Notes: generated by a model from the sequence alone, not told the origin. A stretch of 62,499 nt of DNA from Chryseobacterium contaminans (GCF_001684955.1 NZ_MAYF01000057.1:1-62499), one strand, 5' to 3'; counted from the first letter of the stretch, positions 9,751 to 18,726 are shown. Numbers and translations: made by a program.

Positions 9751-10412
9751 TATCTATTATTTTCTATAATTCCTTCTATATGATAATATAAATCTTGTTT
9801 TTCAAATTCAGGAGGATACATAAACCCATTGATAAAAACAGAGGGTGTAGAAATAATTTCATTATGAAAAAACCACTCATTTGAAATTGTGACATTTTCA
9901 CGATCTTCTTTCTGATCATACTGTTCCCGGATTTTCCACGGATCAAGATTTTTATTTTCAAACCAAAAGTTTAATGCCTTCAAAAACTCTTGTTCTCCTT
10001 TTTGTAAAAAAATATGATGTAGAACATACAGGAAGGCATTTTTATCTTCCAAAGATTGTTTTTTAAAAAATATATTTATCCTTATCTCATCTCCATAAGC
10101 AAATAATATCCTATCAATTATTTCACAGATATCTTTGCACATTTTACAGTAAAGGCTTGTAAATATTGTTAATTCTAAAGAGCTCTCCTTATTGCCCAAA
10201 ACAATTAACGGTTCAGGTAATACTTTCTTTTCCTGCTTATATAAGGTATTCACAAAAACATCATAGTTTCTGACAGTTCTGGTTTTTATGACAAGCTGGT
10301 TTTTAACTTTTTCATTTTCTTTTAAATAATTTCTGATCCATAACCATACAATAAAAATAAGCAAATAGAAAAGACCATATATAAACAGATGAACCAAGAG
10401 AACTAAATTCAT
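9750..10412 (-). CDS. Membrane-anchored DsbA/thioredoxin-like protein of the RiPP operon
   Basis: Residues 3-27 form one membrane segment. The remainder is a thioredoxin-fold domain with the redox pair Cys89-Lys-Met-Cys92 and a cis-proline loop (TPSVFING, Pro190). The helical insertion between these motifs (about 110-175) is typical of DsbA-like oxidoreductases. It matches the C-terminal third of the fused protein at 30821-32329, where VKOR and thioredoxin are a single chain. It likely acts with the VKOR-type neighbour in disulfide formation of exported peptides; the substrate is inferred from context. Confidence 0.85.
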   Translation of the reverse strand: MNLVLLVHLFIYGLFYLLIFIVWLWIRNYLKENEKVKNQLVIKTRTVRNYDVFVNTLYKQEKKVLPEPLIVLGNKESSLELTIFTSLYCKMCKDICEIIDRILFAYGDEIRINIFFKKQSLEDKNAFLYVLHHIFLQKGEQEFLKALNFWFENKNLDPWKIREQYDQKEDRENVTISNEWFFHNEIISTPSVFINGFMYPPEFEKQDLYYHIEGIIENNR

Positions 10413-10413
10413 A

Positions 10414-11259
10414 TCAGAGGAATAAAATATAGGTTTGCAAAAGAAGAAGAATAATTATTCCAATACACATGGGGCAAACCTTCTTTATTCTGAAAAACTG
10501 ATAAAAAAGAGAATATCCTATGATAGGAACAATAATAATTAGTAAGATTTTCTGTATAGTAATAAAAGTAATCGTATCCAGATATAAAACACTAATGATA
10601 TTGGTAAAGAAATATACAAGGCTGTAATCTCCGAAACCGGAAATAAAATTTCTGTTCTTTTCTTCTTCCGAAAATGAACAGTCTGTATAAGTTCCGGAAC
10701 ATACTTTATTCATTACAGGACTTTCAATTCCAAATACTTTTCTTAACGAAAGTACAGATAACAGAAAACCACACAGTGATAAAAAAAAATAAATAAAATG
10801 GAATATATTCATCTGATAATAGCTGTATATTAGTAAAGCTACTATAATAATGCTTACAAAAAGCATTCTGTATCCTCCCTTTTTTTTCTCTACTGAAAAA
10901 GGCTCTGGTTCATCAAGCAGAACAACAATATTATTCCACTTCAAAAGAAAATCTTTTTCTGACATTTTATGCTTTCCACTAACGAGATATCCTTCACTTA
11001 TTTTCTCAACAAATGTAAACTCCTGCTTATGATCTGTAAATTCTATAAATGTCATAAAATCTTCAGGAAGTTCATTGATCTCAGAATTATCTATTTCAAT
11101 TGCGTAATTAGAAATTTTATTAACATTCAAAGCACTTACTATTGACAGTAAGCTTGGAAATGCAGGATGAGAATTGACCTGAAATGAAAATTCTTTTTTG
11201 TCTAAGTAAATATCTTTTTTCTCAAGATACTTTAAAATATTGGATATACTTTCAACCAT
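10414..11259 (-). CDS. C39-like (inactive) domain fused to a vitamin K epoxide reductase family membrane protein
   Basis: Residues 1-118 resemble the peptidase C39 fold of bacteriocin exporters, but the catalytic Cys region is replaced by FQVNSHPAFPS, so I see no protease active site. Residues 130-281 form a VKOR domain with four or five hydrophobic helices, the loop cysteines Cys187 and Cys194 and the active-site pair CPMC (262-265). VKOR enzymes pass electrons from Trx-like partners to quinone and so drive disulfide formation. It lies 1 nt upstream of the Trx-like gene, and at 30.8 kb the two functions are fused. The C39-like part may bind leader peptides; that is inference. Confidence 0.85.
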   Translation of the reverse strand: MVESISNILKYLEKKDIYLDKKEFSFQVNSHPAFPSLLSIVSALNVNKISNYAIEIDNSEINELPEDFMTFIEFTDHKQEFTFVEKISEGYLVSGKHKMSEKDFLLKWNNIVVLLDEPEPFSVEKKKGGYRMLFVSIIIVALLIYSYYQMNIFHFIYFFLSLCGFLLSVLSLRKVFGIESPVMNKVCSGTYTDCSFSEEEKNRNFISGFGDYSLVYFFTNIISVLYLDTITFITIQKILLIIIVPIIGYSLFYQFFRIKKVCPMCIGIIILLLLQTYILFL

Positions 11260-11270
11260 ATTTCTACAGT

Positions 11271-11870
11271 TTATTGAAAGTCTACTGCACTTTTATCCCA
11301 CAAATTACTGTTGAGATTAAAAAACAGGGTATTGACTTCACGATGAAATTTTTTGTTCTGAGAGTCTTCTTCATCCGGATTGTTCAGATTAACAAACCTT
11401 ATGACCCCACCTTCAGATTTTCTGTAAATATCTACAACATTAAACTTTTCTGAACGATATGTATACAAAGCTCCGTTTCCTAAATCAACATCCGGCATTC
11501 TATCATAGCTTTTTTTAACATCCTCTAATGAAATCCCTTCATAATAAAAGCCTAACAAATTATTATAAATACTCATGTTAGTATACATAAACAGAAACTG
11601 TTCATTGAATGGCTTCTTAAATTTTGAATTAAGAATACGGCTTACTTCTTTTGTAGTAAAGAAAATGTATTTTTTATTTACTGTATTGTAATGATAGTCT
11701 GCATAAGTAGTAAATGGTATAGTTTCATGAGCAAACTTTAAGGTATGGGTATTATTTCCGTCTTCATTTTTTATTGCAGGAGTATGTTTCAGATAATAAT
11801 AATTTTTACAGCTTTGCATCATAAGGCAAAAAAAGAATAATATCCAACATCCAATTAATTTTTTACTCAT
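11271..11870 (-). CDS. Hypothetical lipoprotein in the graspetide operon
   Basis: A 199-residue protein with a lipoprotein signal (hydrophobic stretch then LMMQSC, lipid-acceptor Cys21). I do not recognise the mature domain, which is mixed in character with many Tyr, Phe and Asn. It lies 6 nt downstream of the SPASM-protein gene and 11 nt upstream of the VKOR gene, so it belongs to the operon. By position it could be an envelope-anchored immunity, chaperone or export factor; none of these is supported by motif. Confidence 0.7.
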   Translation of the reverse strand: MSKKLIGCWILFFFCLMMQSCKNYYYLKHTPAIKNEDGNNTHTLKFAHETIPFTTYADYHYNTVNKKYIFFTTKEVSRILNSKFKKPFNEQFLFMYTNMSIYNNLLGFYYEGISLEDVKKSYDRMPDVDLGNGALYTYRSEKFNVVDIYRKSEGGVIRFVNLNNPDEEDSQNKKFHREVNTLFFNLNSNLWDKSAVDFQ

Positions 11871-11876
11871 GGTTTT

Positions 11877-12875
11877 CTAATTTAGTTCAGCATTATATGG
11901 ATCATAATTACATTTCATAACGTAGCCATTCTCGGTTTTGAAAGGAACCTGAACCACTGTACAGCATAATCTGAATTCACAGATATTACAGGGGGCAATA
12001 TGCTCCTTTTTGATATTCCAGACTTTTGCCAGCTCAGGAATAGTTTTTCTTGTTATTTCTTCGAATGAATTCGTGATATTACCATAACTTAATGTATCGG
12101 TTATATTAAATTTAATATTCCCGTATTCATCTACAAATACCGTTTTATATAATGATAAATTGTAATTCCTTGCAATATTGTAAGCTGTCATGTTAATATC
12201 AACAGTATTAATACTAAATTTAGGTAAAAATATCTTATCATCTCCTGCTGTTATAAAAACACTGGTCACTTCATTATTAACAGTTACCTTTGCTTTGGGT
12301 GAGTTAAAAAGGTATAAGGTCTTTAGCCGGTTATTCTTATATAATTTTTTATCAACTTTCTGATAAGGCATTGAAAACGAAATATTCGTTACTCTTGAAT
12401 AATCTAATGAATACAGAATATGATTTATTTCTTCCATACAATCAGGATCATTAATATGGACATGTAGTCTTTTCACTCCAAGTTCATTAACATTCTTAAC
12501 CACCTGGTTCCAATTATCTTTAATCAGATTTGAATGAGTTATTGTGACAAACTGTATAGCAGAAGTATCCTCATTGATACTTTGGGCTGATAATTCCGGA
12601 AAAAATTCTTTATCAGAATAAAAAATAAATTCATTCTTTTCTAAGAAATCCAGGTATGTTAATACCATTTCATCTGCTTCAAATTCCTTAAGAACATAGT
12701 TTAGCTTTTTATTTTTTATATAGTTTAAAAAATCGATCATCGTATTGGGTACAAATTCAATATCTTCTCTCTGAAGATCATATATTGCGCCTCTTTCATG
12801 GCCTTTAACAGGGATACAGCATGAAAATACATGGATATATTTTTCTTTATTATTCTGTAGATATGTTAATTCCAT
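11877..12875 (-). CDS. gwsS: Grasp-with-spasm system SPASM-domain peptide maturase
   Basis: A 332-residue protein. The N terminus reads FSCCIPVKGHERGAIYDL, which matches my memory of GwsS-type proteins. The C terminus has a SPASM-like cluster: Cys296, Cys299, Cys304, Cys305 and Cys322. No CxxxCxxC radical-SAM motif is present, as is usual for this 'SPASM without a full radical SAM' family. It pairs with the ATP-grasp protein at 13047-14012 and presumably helps recognise or present the precursor. Its chemistry is not established by the sequence. Confidence 0.82.
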   Translation of the reverse strand: MELTYLQNNKEKYIHVFSCCIPVKGHERGAIYDLQREDIEFVPNTMIDFLNYIKNKKLNYVLKEFEADEMVLTYLDFLEKNEFIFYSDKEFFPELSAQSINEDTSAIQFVTITHSNLIKDNWNQVVKNVNELGVKRLHVHINDPDCMEEINHILYSLDYSRVTNISFSMPYQKVDKKLYKNNRLKTLYLFNSPKAKVTVNNEVTSVFITAGDDKIFLPKFSINTVDINMTAYNIARNYNLSLYKTVFVDEYGNIKFNITDTLSYGNITNSFEEITRKTIPELAKVWNIKKEHIAPCNICEFRLCCTVVQVPFKTENGYVMKCNYDPYNAELN

Positions 12876-13050
12876 CTTTATATATTCTTAAACAATAGAT
12901 TTCTGACTGGTGAATATTAGTATGAGCTAGTCTGAAGGGGCGGTCTCTTTTTATTTTAGAGACATCCATAGGAGTTATATGTGAAAAAATAGCAGGAAGC
13001 AGTTCTTTCTTTTTCTCATATCCAAGTTCTTTTAATAATGTTTTTTTCAT
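12850..13050 (-). CDS. 66-aa protein between the ATP-grasp and SPASM genes
   Basis: The start ATG overlaps the stop of the ATP-grasp gene (ATGA, 4 nt) and its end overlaps the start of gwsS by 26 nt, an arrangement expected for translationally coupled genes. The product (MKKTLLKELGYEKKK...) is basic and soluble, with no domain I recognise. Because gwsS appears complete at its own N terminus, this is unlikely to be a frameshifted piece of it. It could be a small leader-binding or adaptor protein; that is speculation. Confidence 0.6.
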   Translation of the reverse strand: MKKTLLKELGYEKKKELLPAIFSHITPMDVSKIKRDRPFRLAHTNIHQSEIYCLRIYKDGINISTE

Positions 13051-14012
13051 GTATTCATTTCTTTTAAGCAGATGGCAACTTCATAATGAAGATTATAATT
13101 ACATGGCAGCGATGTCATTCTGAATTGCCCTGAAGGATTTACCTCCAGGAAATAATATTGCCCGTCTTTTCCTTTTATAATATCCAATGAGCCCGTATCA
13201 AGCCCTAAAGCTTTCATTAGCTCACAGATCTTTACGTCAATTTCCTGAGGTAGAGCGTAAGGAATCATTCTGTTGGGTTTACTATAATTATAGTGTCTGT
13301 AATCCACACCTGTCTGGGCATCCCGCTGTGAAAAAATAGCCATAGGATAATTTACTCCGTTTAAATGAAAGATCCTAAGCTCATATTCCTTCTCTATCTT
13401 CTCCTGAAATAGACTTGGAAAAAAAATTTTGTACCGGGCCATTGTCTTATGGTTAACTTCTTTTGTTAGAAAGAAAAATATTTTATCTTTAACATTAACC
13501 ACAGTTCCATCTTTTATGGATTTTGTAATGTATGATTCATTTGGATTTAATGATCCTGTGGTATTAGTAATGGTGGTCTTCGGAATATTAAGTCCAAGTT
13601 TCTGAGATGCTATGAGAGCACTGATTTTATTTATTTTTTTGATATTTAAATAATGGTTGAGCCATTTTTTTTCTTTCAAAAAATCAAAAAAAAGATCTAA
13701 AGTAGTAGTATATTCCAACTTTAAGTACTCTAACATTTCAATATTGGTTTCGCCCTGAAAATTAGGTTTAAATTTATCGAAGAATCCAAATTTTCTGAAC
13801 CAAACACATTTTACGTTAGATAAATCTGTCTTTTCAAAATAGATACTCTCTACAAACAGTTTAGGCTCCGGTGACAGTTCATAATGCATTTTTATTTTGC
13901 CATTAAACAAATCAAGATCATTTATTCTTAAACATTTTTCACCCAAGACAGCCAAATGCTCCATCACAATATTGGTATCATCGTCATTTGGCGTTGATAA
14001 AATTAGAATCAT
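13047..14012 (-). CDS. gwsG: Grasp-with-spasm system ATP-grasp peptide maturase (graspetide ligase)
   Basis: A 321-residue ATP-grasp enzyme of the type that makes omega-ester or omega-amide macrocycles between Thr/Ser/Lys and Asp/Glu side chains of a precursor peptide. The C-terminal catalytic part has LDTGSLDIIKG (Asp277) and the metal-binding signature FLEVNPSGQF (Glu290, Asn292). The N-terminal STPNDDDTNIVMEHL and WFRKFGFF segments match the MvdD/GwsG family style. It is preceded by its likely substrate at 14095-14289. The ATG at 14012 is the only sensible start. Confidence 0.88.
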   Translation of the reverse strand: MILILSTPNDDDTNIVMEHLAVLGEKCLRINDLDLFNGKIKMHYELSPEPKLFVESIYFEKTDLSNVKCVWFRKFGFFDKFKPNFQGETNIEMLEYLKLEYTTTLDLFFDFLKEKKWLNHYLNIKKINKISALIASQKLGLNIPKTTITNTTGSLNPNESYITKSIKDGTVVNVKDKIFFFLTKEVNHKTMARYKIFFPSLFQEKIEKEYELRIFHLNGVNYPMAIFSQRDAQTGVDYRHYNYSKPNRMIPYALPQEIDVKICELMKALGLDTGSLDIIKGKDGQYYFLEVNPSGQFRMTSLPCNYNLHYEVAICLKEMNT

Positions 14013-14041
14013 ATTTACAAATTACTAGATAATAGATAAAG

Positions 14042-14080
14042 GAAGACTCTTTATAGGATAAAGAGTCTTCAGTTTTTTTT
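14042..14080. terminator. Strong hairpin between the graspetide precursor and its ligase gene
   Basis: Perfect 13-bp arms (GAAGACTCTTTAT / ATAAAGAGTCTTC) with a 3-nt loop. The long T-run (8 T, 14073-14080) lies on the + side. In the leftward operon direction the stem is followed only by CCTTTATCTATT. It may act as a partial terminator or 3' stabiliser giving more precursor than enzyme mRNA, while fully stopping antisense transcription; this is inference. Confidence 0.7.
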
Positions 14081-14094
14081 AAAAGATCAGTGGA

Positions 14095-14289
14095 CTAGTC
14101 ACATCCATCATTAGTACCGCCTCCGCCTTTTGTAATAGTAAGTGTTTCCAATACATGCGGATCATCCATTGTACCTGTTCCTCCACATGGACCAGCTAAT
14201 CCTAAATCTGATGACATTGATTTTTGACCGGCCATAATACTTTTCATGTTGCCTAATTTTTTCCCCTTAAGGTTTTCTAGTTTTTTCAT
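14095..14289 (-). CDS. Graspetide (grasp-with-spasm) precursor peptide
   Basis: A 64-residue peptide. The basic leader has two 'LKGKKLGNMKS'-like stretches. The C-terminal core (about 36-64) is rich in Thr, Gly, Asp and Glu, with TMDDPHVLETLTITK (40-54) as the probable macrocyclised segment: Thr and Lys could be donors and Asp42, Asp43 and Glu48 acceptors. It also carries Cys35 and Cys63. There is no clear LSxxxL..GG leader like that of the other precursors in the window. It is first in the leftward operon, followed by the ligase after a strong hairpin. Confidence 0.85.
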   Translation of the reverse strand: MKKLENLKGKKLGNMKSIMAGQKSMSSDLGLAGPCGGTGTMDDPHVLETLTITKGGGGTNDGCD

Positions 14290-14312
14290 AGGTTAAATTT
14301 TAGTTTGTTTTG

Positions 14313-14331
14313 TCACCATTGACATTGGTGA
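14313..14331. promoter_or_regulatory. Inverted repeat upstream of the graspetide precursor
   Basis: TCACCA-N7-TGGTGA lies 24 nt upstream of the precursor start, in the divergent gap shared with the xre-type gene. It is a candidate operator for that regulator; the arms are 6 bp. Confidence 0.45.
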
Positions 14332-14400
14332 AGATACAAATAACAAAATCACCAAATAAAGAAATAATATGCATTTTTCCTGCAATTTCCTTGCAAATAA

Positions 14401-14425
14401 TTTACAAATTATGCACATTTGTAAA
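14401..14425. promoter_or_regulatory. Perfect 9-bp inverted repeat upstream of the xre-type regulator
   Basis: TTTACAAAT-N7-ATTTGTAAA ends 13 nt before the regulator's ATG (14439). A perfect dyad of 25 bp at this place suggests an autoregulatory operator. The 7-nt spacer equals that of the second inverted repeat at 14313-14331, though the arm sequences differ. Confidence 0.55.
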
Positions 14426-14438
14426 AAACATAAAGACA

Positions 14439-14801
14439 ATGGAGACGCATGAAAAATTAAAAAGCCTGAGAAGACAAAAGGGATTATCTCAGGTACAAAT
14501 GGGGAAAATCATAGGAACAGACGCCTCTAATTATTCGAGAAAAGAACGGGGCGAAGTTAAAATTTATGACGATGAATGGAAAAAGCTTGCGAAAGCATTG
14601 GAAGTATCTCTGGAAAGTATTAAAAGTAATGGTATAAAACATCCTCTTTCATCTGAAAACAGCTTACAAACATGTAGTATTACCTACTCTCAAATTCCGG
14701 ATTTCATTTTAGAAACCCAGAAAAAATATATTGAAAGATTAGAGAAGGAAAACGAAAAACTTTTAGAAGAAAATAATAAGTTAAAAAAGAACAAAAAGTA
14801 G
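14439..14801 (+). CDS. Xre-family transcriptional regulator with C-terminal coiled coil
   Basis: A 120-residue protein. Residues 6-60 form a Cro/CI-type helix-turn-helix (LRRQKGLSQVQMGKIIG...NYSRKERGE). Residues 95-120 are an uninterrupted Glu/Lys/Leu coiled coil (YIERLEKENEKLLEENNKLK) that would dimerise it. The ATG at 14439 is chosen over a frame open to 14310, because homology-like sequence starts here and the upstream part overlaps the probable operator. It is divergent from the graspetide operon, so it likely controls it. Confidence 0.85.
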   Translation: METHEKLKSLRRQKGLSQVQMGKIIGTDASNYSRKERGEVKIYDDEWKKLAKALEVSLESIKSNGIKHPLSSENSLQTCSITYSQIPDFILETQKKYIERLEKENEKLLEENNKLKKNKK

Positions 14802-14808
14802 ACTGAAT

Positions 14809-14839
14809 AAAAAAGCATCTTATAGTAAGATGCTTTTTT
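14809..14839. terminator. Bidirectional terminator between xre and maeB
   Basis: AAAAGCATCTTATAGTAAGATGCTTTT-type hairpin with A and T runs on either side. It serves the rightward regulator gene (stop 14801) and the leftward malic enzyme gene (stop 14861). Confidence 0.8.
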
Positions 14840-14860
14840 ATGATTTTTATAGTAAGTAAA

Positions 14861-17146
14861 CTACTTTTTCTCTCTTCTCTGTGCGTCAAGAACGGCAATG
14901 GTTGCAAGGTTTACGATCTCATCTACGCTTGAACGCATCTGAAGAACGTGTACCGGCTGCTTTAATCCCATCAGGATTGGCCCGATAACTTGTGCTACTT
15001 TCATTCCTCTTAGAATTTTGTAAGAAAGGTTGGCACTTTCAAGATTCGGGAAGATGAATGTATTGGCTGGAGTAGTTCCTAATTTTGAGAATGGATAATC
15101 GCTTAAATGATCTGCATTCATTGCAAAATCCGGCTGAATTTCACCATCAACAATCATCTTAGGATATTTCTCATGAAGGATGCTTACTGCTTTTGCTACT
15201 TTTTTAGAAGTATCTGAAATGGCAGCAAAGTTTTCAAATCCAAGCATTGCAATTCTAGGCTCAATAGCAAAAGATTTCACTGTAAATTCTGCCATTTTAG
15301 CAATATTCACAAGGTCTTCTGCTGTAGGGTTTTGGTTGATGGATGTATCTGCAAAGAAAATAGGTTTCTTTTCAGACAGGATCATCATCATTGCCGCTAC
15401 TTTATCTACGCCTTTATCTTTTTCAATAACTTCTAGAACAGGACGTAATACAGAAGTGTAGTTCTTAGAGAATCCTACGATAAGACCATCCGTATCTCCA
15501 TGCTTCAGCATTAAAGGTCCGAAATAGTCTCTCTGACGAACATATCTCTTCGCTTTGTACTCGTTCATTCCTTTTCTCTGACGAAGTTTCCAAAGTGTTT
15601 CTCTGTATTTTTTTCTGTTTTCTTTCTGATCATCATCACTTGGGTCAATGATTGGAATATCCAGGTTGATCCCGTAACGTTCCATCTGCTCCTTGATGTA
15701 TTTTTTATCTCCTAAAAGGCTTGGGTAAGCAATTCCTTCTTCGTAAAGAATCTGAGCTGCTTTTAATACATTGTATTCTTCAGCATTTCCAAGGGTAATT
15801 CTCTTCGGATTGGATTTTGCACGGCTCTGCATCATTCTTACCAATCTTTCATCTCTACCCATTCTGTCTAACAGCTGGTGCTCATATTCTTCAAAATCAG
15901 TGATTTCTTTTCTTGCCACCCCGCTTTCAATAGCCGCTTTAGCAACAGCACTTGATACTTTTGTAATCAACCTGTTATCGAATGGTTTTGGAATGAAATA
16001 TTCTCTTCCGAACTGTAAATTCTGTACGTTATAAGCAAGAATTACGGCTTCCGGTACCGGTTCTTTTGCAAGATCAGCAATTGCATGTACTGCTGCAAGC
16101 TTCATTTCTTCATTAATTCCTGTAGCCTGAACGTCTAATGCACCACGGAAAATATAAGGGAATCCTAATACGTTGTTCACCTGATTAGGAAAATCACTTC
16201 TTCCTGTTGCCATGATCACATCTTTACGGGTTGCAAGAGCAAGGTCATAGGCAATTTCAGGATCAGGGTTAGCTAAAGCAAATACAATAGGATTTTCGTT
16301 CATGCTTAACAGCATTTCCGGAGTCATCACATTTCCTTTAGATAATCCTACAAAAACATCAGAACCTTTTACAGCATCTTCTAATGTTTCAATATCTGTC
16401 TGAGCAATGAAGTCTAATTTTTCAGGAGTAAGATTTTCTCTTTTGTGGTTGATAACTCCTTTACTGTCGCACATCAGAACATTTTCTTTTTTCAATCCTA
16501 ATGAAATGTAAAGTTTGGTACAAGCAATTGCCGCAGCTCCTGCTCCGTTCACTACCATTTTTACATCTTCAATATTTTTATTGGCGATCTGTAAAGAGTT
16601 GATTAATGCAGCAGCAGAAATAATTGCTGTTCCGTGCTGATCGTCGTGCATCAAAGGGATGTTCAATTCCTCTTTCAATCTTTGCTCTATATAAAAAGCC
16701 TCAGGAGCTTTAATATCTTCAAGATTGATTCCTCCAAATGTAGGAGCAATTCCTTTTACGATTTCAATGAATTTATCCGGATCTTTTTCATCAATCTCAA
16801 TATCAAAAACGTTGATATCAGCGAAAATTTTGAACAAAAGCCCTTTCCCTTCCATTACCGGCTTTGATGCTTCAGCACCAATATCTCCTAATCCAAGTAC
16901 AGCTGTACCATTAGAAATTACAGCTACAAGGTTTCCTTTTCCTGTGTAATCATATACTGTTTCCGGCTTATCGTGGATTTCCATACAAGGAACCGCTACT
17001 CCGGGAGAATAAGCCAATGATAAATCTCTTTGAGAAGAGTGTGGCTTGGATGGTATAACTTCAATTTTCCCTTTGGGTTCTGCTTTATGATAATCTAACG
17101 CGGCCTGACTAAAGTTCTTTTCGTCGCGATTGTTGTTACTTGACAT
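14861..17146 (-). CDS. maeB: NADP-dependent malic enzyme with C-terminal phosphotransacetylase-like domain
   Basis: A 761-residue MaeB-type protein converting malate to pyruvate plus CO2 and NADPH. The N-terminal half has [12 protein letters not shown], the metal-site region [10 protein letters not shown] and the Rossmann motif [12 protein letters not shown]. The C-terminal ~330 residues form a phosphate acetyl/butyryl transferase-like domain, which in this family is regulatory rather than catalytic. Length is normal. The ATG at 17146 is 15 nt downstream of the BadF-type kinase gene, so both are probably in one leftward transcript. Confidence 0.95.
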   Translation of the reverse strand: MSSNNNRDEKNFSQAALDYHKAEPKGKIEVIPSKPHSSQRDLSLAYSPGVAVPCMEIHDKPETVYDYTGKGNLVAVISNGTAVLGLGDIGAEASKPVMEGKGLLFKIFADINVFDIEIDEKDPDKFIEIVKGIAPTFGGINLEDIKAPEAFYIEQRLKEELNIPLMHDDQHGTAIISAAALINSLQIANKNIEDVKMVVNGAGAAAIACTKLYISLGLKKENVLMCDSKGVINHKRENLTPEKLDFIAQTDIETLEDAVKGSDVFVGLSKGNVMTPEMLLSMNENPIVFALANPDPEIAYDLALATRKDVIMATGRSDFPNQVNNVLGFPYIFRGALDVQATGINEEMKLAAVHAIADLAKEPVPEAVILAYNVQNLQFGREYFIPKPFDNRLITKVSSAVAKAAIESGVARKEITDFEEYEHQLLDRMGRDERLVRMMQSRAKSNPKRITLGNAEEYNVLKAAQILYEEGIAYPSLLGDKKYIKEQMERYGINLDIPIIDPSDDDQKENRKKYRETLWKLRQRKGMNEYKAKRYVRQRDYFGPLMLKHGDTDGLIVGFSKNYTSVLRPVLEVIEKDKGVDKVAAMMMILSEKKPIFFADTSINQNPTAEDLVNIAKMAEFTVKSFAIEPRIAMLGFENFAAISDTSKKVAKAVSILHEKYPKMIVDGEIQPDFAMNADHLSDYPFSKLGTTPANTFIFPNLESANLSYKILRGMKVAQVIGPILMGLKQPVHVLQMRSSVDEIVNLATIAVLDAQRREKK

Positions 17147-17161
17147 ACGTTTTATTTTTTG

Positions 17162-18013
17162 TTAGAGTATATATTTAATGTGGTAATCTACTAAGCTTTC
17201 AATTGGTTTCTGAACTACATGTCCCACATTTAAATTAAGGTCTTCCGCTACAGAGCGTAAAATATTTTCATAATAATAAGCAATGGAGCCAATAAAGTTG
17301 ATTTCAGCATTATGAACCTCCTGATAAGGCATAACCTGGTATTCGAAGAAGCTTTTCATTTCTTCGGAAACCATGTTCACAAAGTAAGGATGATCCTTTC
17401 TTTCCACAACAAATTTATTGAAATCAGCTAAATAAGCATTTGGTCTTGGAGCATGATACATATGTTTCAATGCATCTTCTATGGTAAGTTTATAATCTGT
17501 CTCAAATTCATTATGCAGATCGGCAGGAAGTTTTTTCATGAAATATCTGCGTACCAGTTGTTTTCCGATCGCACTTCCGCTGCCCTCGTCTCCTATCAGG
17601 AATCCAAGGGATGGTAATTCAATCTTAAGATTTTCTCCATCAAAATAACAGGAGTTAGATCCTGTGCCTAAAATGCACACAATCGCAGGTTTTCCTTTAT
17701 AGGCGGCATATGCAGCAGCCATCAAATCTTCTTTAACAATGATTTCAGCCTTGTCAAATACTTTCTTAAGCTCAGTTTCGATGGTTTCACAGTTTTTCTT
17801 CACCCCACATCCGGAGCCATAAAAAAAGACTTTGGTGATTGAATTCTTTACCAACATCAGGTTGCTGTTCTTCTGTATTTCAGGAGTGATAAGTTCTCTG
17901 TTGATAAAATTTGGATTAAACCCAATAGTTTCGGTTTTAAGAAAAACCTTTTTGAAGTCATCAAGAATTACCCAATCCGATTTAGTAGAACCACTATCTA
18001 CAATAGCAACCAT
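17162..18013 (-). CDS. BadF/BadG/BcrA/BcrD-type ATPase, N-acetylglucosamine kinase-like
   Basis: A 283-residue sugar-kinase/actin-fold ATPase. The phosphate-1 motif is DSGSTKSDW (near residue 6), phosphate 2 is ILGTGSNSCYFDG, and an adenosine-region motif GFLIGDEGSGSAIGKQL follows. The closest match in character is the Bacteroidota GlcNAc-kinase-like group, so the substrate is likely an amino sugar, but this is not fixed by visible residues. It shares a transcript with maeB. Length is complete. Confidence 0.85.
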   Translation of the reverse strand: MVAIVDSGSTKSDWVILDDFKKVFLKTETIGFNPNFINRELITPEIQKNSNLMLVKNSITKVFFYGSGCGVKKNCETIETELKKVFDKAEIIVKEDLMAAAYAAYKGKPAIVCILGTGSNSCYFDGENLKIELPSLGFLIGDEGSGSAIGKQLVRRYFMKKLPADLHNEFETDYKLTIEDALKHMYHAPRPNAYLADFNKFVVERKDHPYFVNMVSEEMKSFFEYQVMPYQEVHNAEINFIGSIAYYYENILRSVAEDLNLNVGHVVQKPIESLVDYHIKYIL

Positions 18014-18098
18014 ATTTTAGATTTTAATTTAAGGGTGCTAAATTATGAATTTATCTTCAAATAGCATTTAAAAACAATATGGAAGCTGTCTAAAATCA

Positions 18099-18362
18099 TT
18101 AATGTCTAATCTTCGTTTTTTTTTCGTTGAACTGAAGAAGCCAGTCTTCAATTTCATCTTCCAGATAAGATGCCTGCAGTACCATAGCATTGATAAAATC
18201 ATCGGGAACGGGTTCACCATTAGAGTTCTCAAGATTCCAAAGTTCATTAGACATATTTTCATATTCAGAATACACTCGTTTGAAGCGGGAGTTTTCTTTC
18301 TCAAGAGCTTCAATATTTTTCTGTTGAAGCTGGAATTTTCTGTATTTGTTTTGACGTTTCAT
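18099..18362 (-). CDS. Conserved small hypothetical protein, coiled-coil
   Basis: An 87-residue, highly charged helical protein (MKRQNKYRKFQLQQKNIEAL...). Residues 10-35 look like a coiled coil, and the end ...YLEDEIEDWLLQFNEK is acidic. No domain is recognised. Two other open frames overlap it on both strands (18068-18313 minus, 18102-18398 plus). I prefer this one because its composition is protein-like and it starts with a clean ATG directly upstream of the kinase gene in the same direction. Function unknown. Confidence 0.6.
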   Translation of the reverse strand: MKRQNKYRKFQLQQKNIEALEKENSRFKRVYSEYENMSNELWNLENSNGEPVPDDFINAMVLQASYLEDEIEDWLLQFNEKKTKIRH

Positions 18363-18726
18363 ACAAATATTATTATCAATTGGGTCATAAAAAATTAGAG
18401 TAGTATGCTTTCAACCGCGCATTACAAGATAGAAAAAACCATTATCACAAGGATTTGAAAATGAATTTATTATCAGGTTATAGTAACATCATTCTGCTTA
18501 TTAAAATTAGAAATAATTTTTATTTAAAAAAATATTTTAACAACTTTTTTCAGTGTTTAACATATAGTTATAAATTTGCATATCCATATTGTAAATAGTC
18601 TTGATTTGAAATAATTGAAAACCATTATGAATACACAGGACCGCCAGGATAATGATTGTTTCTGTTATAAAACATTCTAATATCCAATACAATAAAAGAT
18701 ATATTTTCAGTTTTTATATTAATTAA
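18363..18726. other. Divergent intergenic region, no gene seen
   Basis: A very AT-rich gap of 364 bp between the leftward small protein and the rightward GtrA gene. It should hold promoters for both directions. I see no RNA gene, strong hairpin or conserved small frame. Confidence 0.5.

Noticed and set aside
14310..14438. Longer N terminus for the xre-type regulator (43 extra residues)
   Set aside because: It would cover the divergent promoter and the 9-bp inverted repeat; the HTH domain begins right after the ATG at 14439.
18068..18398. Two other frames over the small gene at 18099-18362
   Set aside because: Composition and starts are poorer than the 87-aa frame, and only one frame can be coding.
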